Shown here piece after piece: positions 8,020 through 17,017 of a DNA stretch of 64,000 nt (the first letter of the stretch is position 1; each line of letters opens with the position of its first letter). The position numbers and the translations under genes are program-made. The stretch comes from Eubacterium ruminantium (GTDB taxonomy: Bacteria > Bacillota > Clostridia > Lachnospirales > Lachnospiraceae): assembly GCA_900108205.1 (NCBI GenBank), contig FNUU01000010.1, positions 1 to 64,000 on the forward strand. The letters are read 5' to 3'. The notes under the pieces are model-generated. The model ran no database searches. It saw only the letters and a program-made list of their open reading frames with translations, and was not told the DNA's origin.

Positions 8020-9297
8020 ATGAATAACGAAGGAAAACCGGTAGCACTTGTTCTGGGTGGTATTTTCCCACACGCTGAGCTTCTCAGAAAGCTTAAGAAA
8101 AGAGGATATTATACAATACTTGTGGATTATTTTGAGAATCCACCGGCTGCAGCTGCTGCAGATATGCATTCAAGAGAGAGTGCCATGGATTATGAAGCAG
8201 TTTTAAAGCTTGCAAAGGAATATGATGCGAAGCTTGTAATGAGTTCCTGCCTTGACCAGCAGATAGTTATAGCTATGCAGGTTTCAGAGGCACTTGGTAT
8301 TCCTCATCCATTTTCTGCTGAAACCGCTCTTAAGGTAACAAATAAGAGATATATGAAGCAGATCATGACATCTTCAGGCATTCCTACTGCAAGATATTAT
8401 GAAGTGGATGAACAGTCAGACCTTTCCAAAGTAAATATAGATTATCCGGTAATCGTAAAGCCGGTTGATTCCTGCGGTGCAGCCGGAGTCAGCAAGATAG
8501 AGGATCCGTCAGAGCTTTCAAATGCTGTAAAGAGAGCCTGCCACTGGAGCCGTACAAATGATGCCATTGTTGAAGAATTCAAGAAGGGCATGGAGGTCAG
8601 CGTATATACCTTTATCAAGGATAAAAAAGCACACGTTGTAACAACCTCTCAGCGTATAAGTGTTATCGATAAGGAACAGGCTAAGTGTTTCTGTGCCGTA
8701 AGCCCTGCACCTATCAGCGAAGAGATAAGAGATAAAATGGAGAAGATTGCCACCAGCCTTGCTGAGGCATTTGATCTTGACAATACTCCTCTTTTCTATC
8801 AGTCAATAGTTAAAGGAGATGATGTATTTGTTATTGAGTTCTCCCCAAGAATGGGCGGAGGACTTTGCTACCGTACAATGCAGCTTAATGCAAAGTTTGA
8901 GATGCTTGATGCTTCTATCAACTCATATCTCGGTTTGGATACAGAGGTTGATGCGGTAAGAGAGGATACATATTACCTCATTCATCAGGTACATGGTTTT
9001 GACGGAACATTTGATCACCTTGAGGGCTATGAAGAGCTTATCAAAGAAGGAATCCTTAAGGAGATATTCCCTATGAAGACAAAGGGAATGGAGATCAGCA
9101 ACGAAAAATCAAGCAGCTCAAGAACTGCCATGCTTCTTATTGAAGGCAGGGACAGTGATGAATTTTTAAGAAAACTGGATGAAGCAATGCCTAGACTCGA
9201 AATCAGAGATCCGGAGGGTAAACCTCTTATGGACAGATCACTTCACCTTACAAAAAAGATTTTGGAGGATAATATCAATGCAGCATCAGAGATATAA
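8020..9297 (+). CDS. ATP-grasp domain ligase (biotin-carboxylase-like)
   Basis: A 425-residue ATP-grasp protein. An N-terminal Rossmann-like pre-ATP-grasp segment (LVLGGIFPHAELL) is followed by KRYMKQIM and the nucleotide-binding DYPVIVKPVDSCGAAGVSKI. The metal-binding strand VIEFSPRMGGG is near residues 275-290. Such enzymes couple a carboxylic acid to an amine or thiol through an acyl phosphate. The C-terminal 100 residues do not resemble a named domain to me. The next gene starts 20 bases before this stop, so the two are translationally coupled. The pairing with a CitE-like lyase recalls ATP-grasp/CitE pairs in tellurite-type gene neighbourhoods, but no ter genes are present here. Confidence 0.82.
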   Translation: MNNEGKPVALVLGGIFPHAELLRKLKKRGYYTILVDYFENPPAAAAADMHSRESAMDYEAVLKLAKEYDAKLVMSSCLDQQIVIAMQVSEALGIPHPFSAETALKVTNKRYMKQIMTSSGIPTARYYEVDEQSDLSKVNIDYPVIVKPVDSCGAAGVSKIEDPSELSNAVKRACHWSRTNDAIVEEFKKGMEVSVYTFIKDKKAHVVTTSQRISVIDKEQAKCFCAVSPAPISEEIRDKMEKIATSLAEAFDLDNTPLFYQSIVKGDDVFVIEFSPRMGGGLCYRTMQLNAKFEMLDASINSYLGLDTEVDAVREDTYYLIHQVHGFDGTFDHLEGYEELIKEGILKEIFPMKTKGMEISNEKSSSSRTAMLLIEGRDSDEFLRKLDEAMPRLEIRDPEGKPLMDRSLHLTKKILEDNINAASEI

Positions 9298-10426
9298 TAA
9301 AAATTTTAAGTTTGTTGAGGAACCGGTAAAATTTGATAAGAATACTGACAGAGAGTTTCTTCAGTACTGTGTAGGAGCGGTGCTTTATATGCCTGCAACC
9401 AGGGATTTCAGAGAGGACCTTCTTACAGGCCATGTTCCGGGACTTACAAGCATGGTTATGTGCTTTGAAGATGCAATAGATGAGAAGGATATACCTGAAG
9501 CTGAGAAAAATGTGCTTCAGTTCCTTCATTTCGTAGATGATAAGATAAATTCAGGGGAGCTTGATCCGGACAATGTTCCGCTCATTTTCCTCAGAGTACG
9601 TTCAATCGATCAGTATGATGAACTGCTTGAACTTCTGGATGAGAAAGCTATTAAGATACTTACCGGTTTTGTATTCCCTAAGTTTAACAGTATAAATGGT
9701 GAGGACTATTTCAGCAGACTGACCGAAACAGCTGAAAAGTATGATCAGAAGCTTTACGGAATGCCTATCCTTGAAGGCAGAGAGATAGCTTACAAGGAGA
9801 ATCGTATTTCCGAACTGATCAAGGTTAAGGGTATAACAGATAAGTATAAGGATTATGTACTTAACATCCGTCTCGGCGGAACAGACTTTTCTTCATGCTT
9901 CGGCGTGAGAAGAGGTATCGATTACACTATTTATGATGTAATGCCTGTACGTGACTGTATCCTTGATATTCTCAATGTATTTGAGAGAGAAAACAGCTAT
10001 GTCGTATCAGGACCTGTTTGGGAATACTTCCTTGCAAATAAGAACATGAAGTTTGAAAATATTCCTGAGGATAAGTTCCAGTATACACTTCTTACAAGAA
10101 CACCTCTTGTTAACAGTGCTGTTGACGGACTTCTTCGTGAGGTTATCCTTGATAAGGCAAATGGTATCATCGGTAAAACCTGTATCCATCCTACACATAT
10201 CAGATTTGTAAATGGTATGCAGGCTGTTACTCTCGACGAGTATAACGATGCATGTCAGATACTTAATACTTCAGGCGGTGTAGTTAAGAGCAAGAAGTCA
10301 AATAAAATGAATGAAGTTAAGCCGCATACAAGCTGGGCTAAGAAGATCTACGCCCGTGCAAAGGCGTATGGTGTTATAGAAAATGAAAATCAGTATCTGC
10401 AGCTTTTCAGCAGTGCAGAACACTGA
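9278..10426 (+). CDS. HpcH/HpaI aldolase / CitE-like C-C bond lyase
   Basis: I start at ATG 9278 (382 residues) because GGAGG sits at 9264-9268; an in-frame ATG at 9179 lies deep in the ATP-grasp gene. The protein has features of CitE-like C-C bond lyases: PATRDFREDLLTGHVPGLTS, MCFEDAID, a conserved VFPKFNS strand, the metal-ligand area PILEGREIAY, LNIRLGGTDFSSCFGVRR and IIGKTCIHPTHIRFVNGM. The family cleaves or forms 2-hydroxyacyl bonds (citryl-, malyl- or citramalyl-CoA), and this subgroup has no assigned substrate. It is coupled to the upstream ATP-grasp gene by a 20-base overlap. Confidence 0.8.
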   Translation: MQHQRYNKNFKFVEEPVKFDKNTDREFLQYCVGAVLYMPATRDFREDLLTGHVPGLTSMVMCFEDAIDEKDIPEAEKNVLQFLHFVDDKINSGELDPDNVPLIFLRVRSIDQYDELLELLDEKAIKILTGFVFPKFNSINGEDYFSRLTETAEKYDQKLYGMPILEGREIAYKENRISELIKVKGITDKYKDYVLNIRLGGTDFSSCFGVRRGIDYTIYDVMPVRDCILDILNVFERENSYVVSGPVWEYFLANKNMKFENIPEDKFQYTLLTRTPLVNSAVDGLLREVILDKANGIIGKTCIHPTHIRFVNGMQAVTLDEYNDACQILNTSGGVVKSKKSNKMNEVKPHTSWAKKIYARAKAYGVIENENQYLQLFSSAEH

Positions 10427-10452
10427 TACACGGATATCGGAAGGATAGAGAG

Positions 10453-12147
10453 ATGCTGAACAGAGTGAGAAAAAATGAAACCCTTATGAGACTGCTCGTT
10501 GCAGTAGGGATAAATATGGGCGTTTTGATAGGGTTTTATCTGATGTTCCATGCATCGGAGAAGACCGATGATCTTATAATGAAATTCATTCTCAGCGGAA
10601 GCATGTCCGGAAAGGTTGATGAGCATATACTGTATTCAAATTATGCTCTCGGACTTGTTCTTTCTGTATTTCAGAAGCTGATACCGGGTATTGCATGGTA
10701 TGAAGTGTTCCAGTATATGGTGATCTTTGCTTCTCTGACAGCCTTTACGTATCTTATGTATAAGCCGAAGAAACCGCTTTTCAACAATGTTGTCATTCTT
10801 GCGGTTTTGCTTTATTTTGGCTTTGAATGCTATATCAAATTAACCTTTACAAAGTCGGCCGGACTTGCGATGGGTGTAGGTCTCCTTCTTATCATGCATG
10901 GCTTCAGACGTAAGAAGCTGAATAAGAGGGCGCTTATAACGGGCGGTATTATTCTGCTTATGGGAGTTCTGCTCAGAGGAAAGATGTTTAATGCCATATT
11001 CCCTCTGTTCTTTGGTATACCGCTTGTTGAAATGTTCCTGGGCCGAAAGGATAAACCTCTTGTTAAGAGAAAGCTTATTCAGCTGGGTGTCCTCGCAGGA
11101 GTATTTGTTGTTATTTTCATTATCAAGTTAGGCAGCAATGTGCTCTTTTCAATGGATAAGGAATGGGCTGATTACAGAAAATACAACAATGCCAAGGTTG
11201 AACTTCAGGATTATGGCTGGCCTGAGTATTATGAGCATGAAATGGAATATACAGCACTCGGCATTTCCAGAAATGATTATAAAATGTGGACCAACAGAGA
11301 CTATGGCGATCCGGACAGACTTACTGTGGATGTCTGGGAAAATGTAGCAAAGCTGAAGGATCCGGTAAATCTCAGTACATATATTAACGGAATCAGGGAG
11401 TTCTTCCAGGTATATCCTTTATCATTTTTTGATATAAAGGTTATTCCTGTTATCATAGTTCTTATATTCCTGTTCCTTGCTTCCGACGAGAAGAGCCTTA
11501 AGAAGGCTGTTCCGCTGATCTTTATGACCTGTGTCGTACTTGCGGAATATTTCTATCTCTATATCAACGGAAGATATAACAGTCATCATGTCGATACAGC
11601 GATATTTGCATGTGTCGCAATGTATATGTGCTACTTTATTTATGAGCTTAATGTAAAGAGATACCAGCTGATGATAAGCAGTGCTCTCATCGTGGTACTT
11701 CTCTTCAATACGATAAAAACCGACAAACAGTATATGACGAGAGAAACCTATACCGGTAAGGACTTCCTGATAGAGGAGTCGGCTGCCAGGGATGTTGTCT
11801 ATGAACTGACCCACGATAAGGATTCGCTGTATGTAATGTGTAATGACGAATACTATGGTTTATACAGAGCTTACGGCGTGTTCGAGGTTCCTGAGAAGAG
11901 CTCTCTTGATAATGTATTCTGTCTGTCAGCTTATATGTATCCATACAGTACGGCAGCTCTTGAAAAGAGGAATATCACAAATATTTTCAATAACATCTGT
12001 GACGACAATGTATATTTTGTTACCTCTTCGGGAGACGGCAAGCTGAAGGTTATCCTTAAATATGTTCAGGAGCATTATTATCCTTCTGCAGATTATAAGG
12101 AAGTAAGAAAGCTGAATGGAGCAACTATCTATAAGATATATAAATAA
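10453..12147 (+). CDS. Polytopic membrane protein, paralogue of the protein at 13603
   Basis: The 564-residue protein has about 10-11 hydrophobic segments in residues 1-420 and then a soluble domain of about 140 residues rich in Tyr/Asp. The large loop between the first two segments (near DDLIMKFILSGS, then a Tyr-Ser-Asn and a Gly-Leu-rich helix) and the PGIAWYEVFQY stretch are echoed in the protein at 13603 (DDFMVESVLSSS, PDVSWYFLFIL). This makes them distant paralogues flanking the hydratase subunits. Layout resembles envelope glycan polymerases or GT-C transferases, but no catalytic motif is recognisable. The family is unknown to me; a role in glycan assembly is inference from position. 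Confidence 0.7.
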   Translation: MLNRVRKNETLMRLLVAVGINMGVLIGFYLMFHASEKTDDLIMKFILSGSMSGKVDEHILYSNYALGLVLSVFQKLIPGIAWYEVFQYMVIFASLTAFTYLMYKPKKPLFNNVVILAVLLYFGFECYIKLTFTKSAGLAMGVGLLLIMHGFRRKKLNKRALITGGIILLMGVLLRGKMFNAIFPLFFGIPLVEMFLGRKDKPLVKRKLIQLGVLAGVFVVIFIIKLGSNVLFSMDKEWADYRKYNNAKVELQDYGWPEYYEHEMEYTALGISRNDYKMWTNRDYGDPDRLTVDVWENVAKLKDPVNLSTYINGIREFFQVYPLSFFDIKVIPVIIVLIFLFLASDEKSLKKAVPLIFMTCVVLAEYFYLYINGRYNSHHVDTAIFACVAMYMCYFIYELNVKRYQLMISSALIVVLLFNTIKTDKQYMTRETYTGKDFLIEESAARDVVYELTHDKDSLYVMCNDEYYGLYRAYGVFEVPEKSSLDNVFCLSAYMYPYSTAALEKRNITNIFNNICDDNVYFVTSSGDGKLKVILKYVQEHYYPSADYKEVRKLNGATIYKIYK

Positions 12148-12182
12148 ACGAAACGTTGTTTTTGTGTTTTAAGGAGAAAAAA

Positions 12183-12689
12183 GTGAAAGAACTGATATTT
12201 CCTGTAAGTGAAGAAGATATAAAGAAACTTGAGGTTGGTGAGATGGTACTTATCAGCGGAAAGATATTCTGCGGACGAGATGCTGTTCTTCCTCAGGTCA
12301 TACAGTCCATAAATGATGGTACTCTTGAAGAAAAGGGTATAGAGCTTAAGGGAAGCCTTATATTCCATACAGCAGTAAGTGTGGCGGGTGTCGGACCGAC
12401 CTCCAGCAACAAGGCTGAGATCGAAGCTTCCATAAAGCCTCTTTCCGAGGCCGGCGTTAAGATGCATCTAGGCAAGGGACAGCTGAAGCCGGAAACCATC
12501 AAGGCTCTTGATGAAAATAATTCTGTTTATGCAGTTATTCCGCCGGTAACGGCTCTTCTGGAGAGCAAGACACTGGACAGAAGAGTAGTTGCATTTGCAA
12601 ATGAAGGAATGGAAGCACTCCACGAACTGACAGTTGACAAGTTTCCTGCAGTAATAGCAGCGGCTCATGGAAAATCCATTTATGACTAA
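12183..12689 (+). CDS. Class I fumarase/tartrate dehydratase-type hydratase, beta subunit
   Basis: GTG 12183, with AAGGAG six bases upstream, gives 168 residues, the usual size of a separate beta subunit; an upstream TTG frame adds 9 residues and has no ribosome-binding site. Family blocks are LISGKIFCGRDAVLPQV (the RDA strand), GVGPTSSNKAE, KMHLGKGQL and the ending KFPAVIAAAHGKSIYD. The usual beta signature is GPTTSxRM; here it reads GPTSSNKAE, so substrate contacts differ from fumarate or tartrate enzymes. The subunit pairs with the alpha gene 12 bases downstream. Gene order is beta then alpha, opposite to the common arrangement. Confidence 0.8.
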   Translation: MKELIFPVSEEDIKKLEVGEMVLISGKIFCGRDAVLPQVIQSINDGTLEEKGIELKGSLIFHTAVSVAGVGPTSSNKAEIEASIKPLSEAGVKMHLGKGQLKPETIKALDENNSVYAVIPPVTALLESKTLDRRVVAFANEGMEALHELTVDKFPAVIAAAHGKSIYD

Positions 12690-12701
12690 GAGAGGTATAA
12701 A

Positions 12702-13556
12702 ATGGACAGAGAAGTAATCATTGAAAAAGTAAAAGATACCCTTGTTCGTGCAGGCTCTACATTTCAGCCTGACAAGAAGGATTCCTATAAAAGAAATATA
12801 GACAAGGAGGATAATCCTCTTTCACGCTGGTGCATGGAAAATATCCTCGAAAATGCAGAGGTGGCTGAGAAGAATTGTTCTCCGCTCTGCGATGATTCAG
12901 GTATTCCTCATATCATCCTTGAGGTGGGTAAGAACAGAAGTATTTCCGGAGAATTTCTGGATGCTCTTTATGAAGGCATCAAAGAAGGCCTTAAGGCGCT
13001 TCCGGGCAGACCGATGGCTATTCTTGGTAATGATGTAGAGAGAATTGAGCAGAAAAATGGTCTCTCACCTTTATCAGAGAGTGTACTTCCGGCGCCATTA
13101 ATGGTAAAATATGTAGATGAGCCGGATAAGCTTCGTCTTACTGTTATGATGCAGGGAGGCGGACCTGAGATCCGTGCAAAAACCTACAGAGTATTCCATA
13201 AGCACAGCCGCCAGACAGTGGTTGACGAGATTGTTTCATGGGCAAAGGAAGTTGTAGGTCAGCTGGGATGTACGCCTTGTACTCTTGCTGTCGGAATAGG
13301 AAGATCTCATTTTGAAGCTTCTTCCATGATGCTCCAGGCTATGGCTGAGGGAAATCATAATGTCCAGAATGAGATGGAGAAGGAGATAACTCTCAGGGTA
13401 AATGAGACCATGGTGGGTCCTCTAGGACTTGGCGGAAAGACCACGGTTCTGGAAACCTTCGTTAAGATCGGACCACAGAGAGCCAGCGGTGTACGTATAG
13501 TTTGTCTCAGACCATGCTGCTGTTTTGAACCACGTAAGGCATTTACAGAATTCTGA
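12702..13556 (+). CDS. Class I fumarase/tartrate dehydratase-type hydratase, alpha subunit
   Basis: This 284-residue protein is the iron-sulfur subunit of a class I hydro-lyase. SPLCDDSGIPHIILEVG corresponds to the canonical CQDTG cluster motif, with Gln to Asp and Thr to Ser changes. MQGGGPEIRAK matches the GGGSE loop, GQLGCTPCTLAVGIGRS matches the GCPPxxxGVGIG cluster loop, and GPLGLGGKTTVLE the GLGG block. The end is unusually Cys-rich (RPCCCFEPRK). Such enzymes add or remove water from dicarboxylic acids through a 4Fe-4S cluster and need anaerobic conditions. AGAGAGG precedes ATG 12702. It is probably one heteromeric enzyme with the beta subunit upstream; the exact substrate is open. Confidence 0.82.
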   Translation: MDREVIIEKVKDTLVRAGSTFQPDKKDSYKRNIDKEDNPLSRWCMENILENAEVAEKNCSPLCDDSGIPHIILEVGKNRSISGEFLDALYEGIKEGLKALPGRPMAILGNDVERIEQKNGLSPLSESVLPAPLMVKYVDEPDKLRLTVMMQGGGPEIRAKTYRVFHKHSRQTVVDEIVSWAKEVVGQLGCTPCTLAVGIGRSHFEASSMMLQAMAEGNHNVQNEMEKEITLRVNETMVGPLGLGGKTTVLETFVKIGPQRASGVRIVCLRPCCCFEPRKAFTEF

Positions 13557-13602
13557 TGATCATAACAGTAACATATATGATCACAATCACAGGGGTATTA
13601 CT

Positions 13603-15534
13603 ATGCGCAGTATAGTATCAAGATGTGAAAAATATATAAATAAAAGTATTCTAAAGCATCCGTTAATGGTTTCACTGCTTATCAATATACTGTTTTTGCT
13701 TCTGGTACTTCTTTTTTGTGATATTAAATATGAGGTATCGGATGATTTTATGGTGGAATCCGTACTATCAAGCTCCTTTATAAAGGATGCTACATATGAT
13801 ACCCATCTGCTTTTTTCAAATATTTTGCTGGGCTATCCTTTGAAGGCACTTTACCTTCTTATACCGGATGTAAGCTGGTATTTTCTCTTTATACTGTTTC
13901 TTTCCTTTGTTTCTCTTACCACAGTTACCTACCTTGTATTCAGAATGGTACGTGACTATGATACCGGCAGAAGGACCTATGGAGAGGGCAGTGAAGAGGA
14001 AGTGGATGATGACAGCATTGCTGCTGCATCCAAGAGCTTCGTCATAAGTGGAGCCCTTCTTTGCATCATTTTTCTTATATTTTATTCAGATGATGTTTAC
14101 ATAACTCCACAGTTTACAAAGACAGCGACTCTTTCTGCCACAGCGGGAGGCAGTCTGTTCCTTTACGGACTTTTCAATAAGCATAAGACATCAAATCTTC
14201 CTATGCTTATCTTTTCGGCTATACTTACACTGGTTGGAACCATGCTTCGTCCCAACTCAATGTATATAGCAATTTATATGCTTATTCTTCAGTTTGCGTT
14301 TTATTCATTTAAGTTTTTCAGAAGAAACAGAAATGACAAGGAGCATTTTAAGAAGAGAATAGGAAAGATAATATTCAATCTTACCATATGCCTGCTTCTG
14401 GTGGGAACTGCATATGGCCTGAATTATGTAAACAAACTTCTCTGGTACAGACTTCCTGAATATAAGGATTACAAGGATTATGCTGAACTGAGAGCCAGTG
14501 TTACGGATACCGCAGCCTATGGTTACGATACGGTAAGGCTCGAGTTTGAAGAGGCAGGAATGGACAGTACGGATTATTATATGATCCGCAGCTGGAATTT
14601 CAACGACAGAAATATTTATACAAATGAAAAGCTTGAAAAGGCCAAGGAGATTTTTGAGAACTACAGCAATAAAATGACAAACTCCCTGCAGTATGTTCTC
14701 AGGAGTATGATTTCCAGAAATTATATGGGCTACAGAGCATTTATAGGTATGATGATAATCATTATCTGTCTGCTGTTCCTGAACCCAAAGCGGTTTATAT
14801 GGTATCTCATGTCGCTGCTCGGAATGTTCTCCTTCCTAGGATATTTCTTCTGGTTCGGAAGAGTTGTCTACAGAGTTGAATTCAGTATAATGATATCCAG
14901 TACCATAAGCATCCTGGCGATAGGTATGAATGTCAGCGGAAAGAATATAGTAGACGGCGATAAACACGGCTTTGTAAGAAAGGCTTTTCTGTATGTGACC
15001 ATACTTTGTTTCATATGGCATATACCGACTTATATACCGGATAACAACTGGAAGGAAATGACGGACAGAGAATACAGATATTATATATCAACCATTCTTC
15101 GCCAGTCCGGACATTATGTTCCGGAAAGATATCGTTTAAATATCAGCTCACGTAAACCATACGGACTTCTGATCAATTATATGGAGAATTCCGAAGACAA
15201 GTTCTTCTTTGTGGATTTTGATTCCGGAATACAGCTGCTCTATTATGATTACAGTCCATGGATAAGGCTTGGAAAGGGATATTACAGCGATAATTACAGC
15301 TTTTTGGGAGGAGTAACGATGCAGTATCCTGCCGAGAGAGATATGCTGATAAGTAAAGATATCAATCCTGATTGTCCTTTCTGGGACATTGTCAGAAGTG
15401 ACATTTATGTAGTTGATAATGTGAATTCCGATGTTAAGCTGAAGTATCTGAGAAAGTATTATTATCCAAATGCAAGGAAAGAGCTTGTGGATACGATAGA
15501 TGGTTTCCAGATATGGAAGTTCTATAAGGAATAG
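13603..15534 (+). CDS. Large polytopic membrane protein, paralogue of the protein at 10453
   Basis: I start at ATG 13603 (643 residues), preceded by AGGGG; an earlier in-frame ATG at 13525 would overlap the hydratase gene and adds a His/Asn-rich stretch unlike a signal. About ten hydrophobic segments lie within residues 20-460, followed by a soluble Tyr/Asp-rich C-terminal domain of about 160 residues. The similarity in topology and local motifs to the protein at 10453 suggests a divergent duplicate. An insert of acidic residues (GEGSEEEVDDDS) sits in the second cytoplasmic loop. Function unknown; likely an envelope polysaccharide or lipid-sugar membrane enzyme by context only. Confidence 0.7.
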   Translation: MRSIVSRCEKYINKSILKHPLMVSLLINILFLLLVLLFCDIKYEVSDDFMVESVLSSSFIKDATYDTHLLFSNILLGYPLKALYLLIPDVSWYFLFILFLSFVSLTTVTYLVFRMVRDYDTGRRTYGEGSEEEVDDDSIAAASKSFVISGALLCIIFLIFYSDDVYITPQFTKTATLSATAGGSLFLYGLFNKHKTSNLPMLIFSAILTLVGTMLRPNSMYIAIYMLILQFAFYSFKFFRRNRNDKEHFKKRIGKIIFNLTICLLLVGTAYGLNYVNKLLWYRLPEYKDYKDYAELRASVTDTAAYGYDTVRLEFEEAGMDSTDYYMIRSWNFNDRNIYTNEKLEKAKEIFENYSNKMTNSLQYVLRSMISRNYMGYRAFIGMMIIIICLLFLNPKRFIWYLMSLLGMFSFLGYFFWFGRVVYRVEFSIMISSTISILAIGMNVSGKNIVDGDKHGFVRKAFLYVTILCFIWHIPTYIPDNNWKEMTDREYRYYISTILRQSGHYVPERYRLNISSRKPYGLLINYMENSEDKFFFVDFDSGIQLLYYDYSPWIRLGKGYYSDNYSFLGGVTMQYPAERDMLISKDINPDCPFWDIVRSDIYVVDNVNSDVKLKYLRKYYYPNARKELVDTIDGFQIWKFYKE

Positions 15535-15556
15535 ATAAAAATAGCAAATATGAATC

Positions 15557-15603
15557 ACGGGAATGTATACCATGTAAGAGGTGTATGTTCCCGTTTTTTA
15601 ATA
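15557..15603 (+). terminator. Rho-independent terminator after the envelope block
   Basis: A stem beginning CGGGAATGTATACC pairs with GGTGTATGTTCCCG and is followed by six T residues. It closes the transcript that includes the membrane protein at 13603. Confidence 0.8.
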
Positions 15604-15892
15604 TCATTTTATAATTTTATAATATGAAGCTGCGTTTTCTATTATGATAAACAAGTATATTATAATCCGACGAAATCGGCGTCCCTCCAATATCATATAT
15701 GCAGTATCCGTGAATCTTTTTATTTTGCATATAAAAGTTTTATGGTATAATATTATAGGATATGTGTATTTTCATGATGCTATTGTATGAGATACAAAAC
15801 GCATCTCATAATCTTGCGGGACTGACGTCCCTCAGGTATCTTATCGAGAATAACAAATTATAGAATTATAGGGTTATAAAGTATAACAGAAA
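15604..15892 (+). promoter_or_regulatory. Intergenic region with extended -10 promoter for the acyltransferase
   Basis: An extended -10 element TGGTATAAT lies at 15743-15751 with TTTTGC 17 bases upstream (15723-15728). Two small hairpins are also visible: CCGA-CGAAA-TCGG near 15667-15679 and GGGAC-TGAC-GTCCC near 15820-15833. The remaining sequence is AT-rich and I see no gene. The untranslated leader would be about 150 bases. Confidence 0.5.
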
Positions 15893-15907
15893 TTGGCGGG
15901 AGAGGAA

Positions 15908-16996
15908 ATGGAAAAGAGAGAAAGTAATATCATCAAGGGCATTGCGGTTATCATGATGCTGGTGCATCATTTGTTTAATGACAGAAAACTGATAAAGCTG
16001 GCTAGTTTCGGAAGTGACTGGTCAAAGGATACGGTTTATCATGCAGCGGTATTTTTTAAGATATGCGTTCCTATTTTTGTATTTATCAGTGCATACGGGC
16101 TTTCAAAACAGTATGTGAAGAAGGATATACTGAGAGACGGAAAGACTGTTGCAAAGGATGCCTTCAGAAGATACAAAAAGCTTATCTTTGGACTCTGGGC
16201 TATTATGGCTGTAGCTGTGGTGGTGTCATTTATAGTCAATAAACATCTACCTCAGGATGTTTACGCACCGAAGGAAGGCGACAGATTTGTAAAAAATCTC
16301 ATCATTGATATGTTAGGATTATCGAAGTTCTTTGAAACACCGCTTTATAACAATACATGGTGGTATATAAGCTTTGCGATACTTCTATTTATGCTCCTGC
16401 CGCTTATAAATATGCTCCATGGCAGGATCGGTGCTCTGATAATACCGCTTTCACTGTTTGCTGCAGTACTTCTGCAGGAATTCCAGAATACAATGGCTGT
16501 ATATCTCAGCAGATATATTCTGGGCATTGCAGTGGCAGTCGTATTTGCAAGGGATAATATCATCGAAAAGTTTAAGGAAGCTGTTACATCGAATCTTGTG
16601 CGTTTACTCTTTGTTATCGCAGAGATCGGAGCCATAGTGGCATGTTATTATCTTAGAAGCAAAGCTATCCTGGACTATTTTGTTATTGATAATCTGTCGG
16701 CTATAGCGATAATAATGTTTATATGCACAATTTCAGATATAAGGATATTTAAGCCTTTATACTGGGTTCTGGGTATGCTTGGAGCTTATTCCATGAATAT
16801 GTTCCTGGGACATACATTTATCAAATCATACTTTTTTAAGGATTTCACTTATTCCTTCAAATACTGGTGGCTTATAAGCATAATGCTGATCGTCATATCA
16901 TTTGCGGTTTCATTTGCGATTGAAATGTGTAAGAAGGGTATAGATAAAATTATTAAGATGATCAAAAACGGAAGAAAAATACAAACAGAGCAGTAA
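15908..16996 (+). CDS. Acyltransferase family 3 membrane protein
   Basis: The 362-residue protein (ATG 15908, GGAG five bases upstream; a TTG at 15893 is the alternative) is an acyltransferase-3 family protein with about ten transmembrane segments. The N-terminal NIIKGIAVIMMLVHHLFND carries the characteristic His pair of the OatA/NodX/WecH-type transferases, followed by KICVPIFVFISAYGLS. These proteins move acetyl or other small acyl groups onto cell-surface sugars. Position after the amino-sugar and organic-acid locus and before wall-binding enzymes suggests decoration of an envelope glycan. The acyl donor and acceptor cannot be inferred. Confidence 0.82.
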   Translation: MEKRESNIIKGIAVIMMLVHHLFNDRKLIKLASFGSDWSKDTVYHAAVFFKICVPIFVFISAYGLSKQYVKKDILRDGKTVAKDAFRRYKKLIFGLWAIMAVAVVVSFIVNKHLPQDVYAPKEGDRFVKNLIIDMLGLSKFFETPLYNNTWWYISFAILLFMLLPLINMLHGRIGALIIPLSLFAAVLLQEFQNTMAVYLSRYILGIAVAVVFARDNIIEKFKEAVTSNLVRLLFVIAEIGAIVACYYLRSKAILDYFVIDNLSAIAIIMFICTISDIRIFKPLYWVLGMLGAYSMNMFLGHTFIKSYFFKDFTYSFKYWWLISIMLIVISFAVSFAIEMCKKGIDKIIKMIKNGRKIQTEQ

Positions 16997-17017
16997 TAAA
17001 AAATGAGAGGTGAGGGA

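Noticed and set aside
9179..9277. Longer N-terminus for the CitE-like lyase
   Set aside because: The extension lies inside the ATP-grasp gene in another frame and reads as shadow sequence; GGAGG is placed for ATG 9278.
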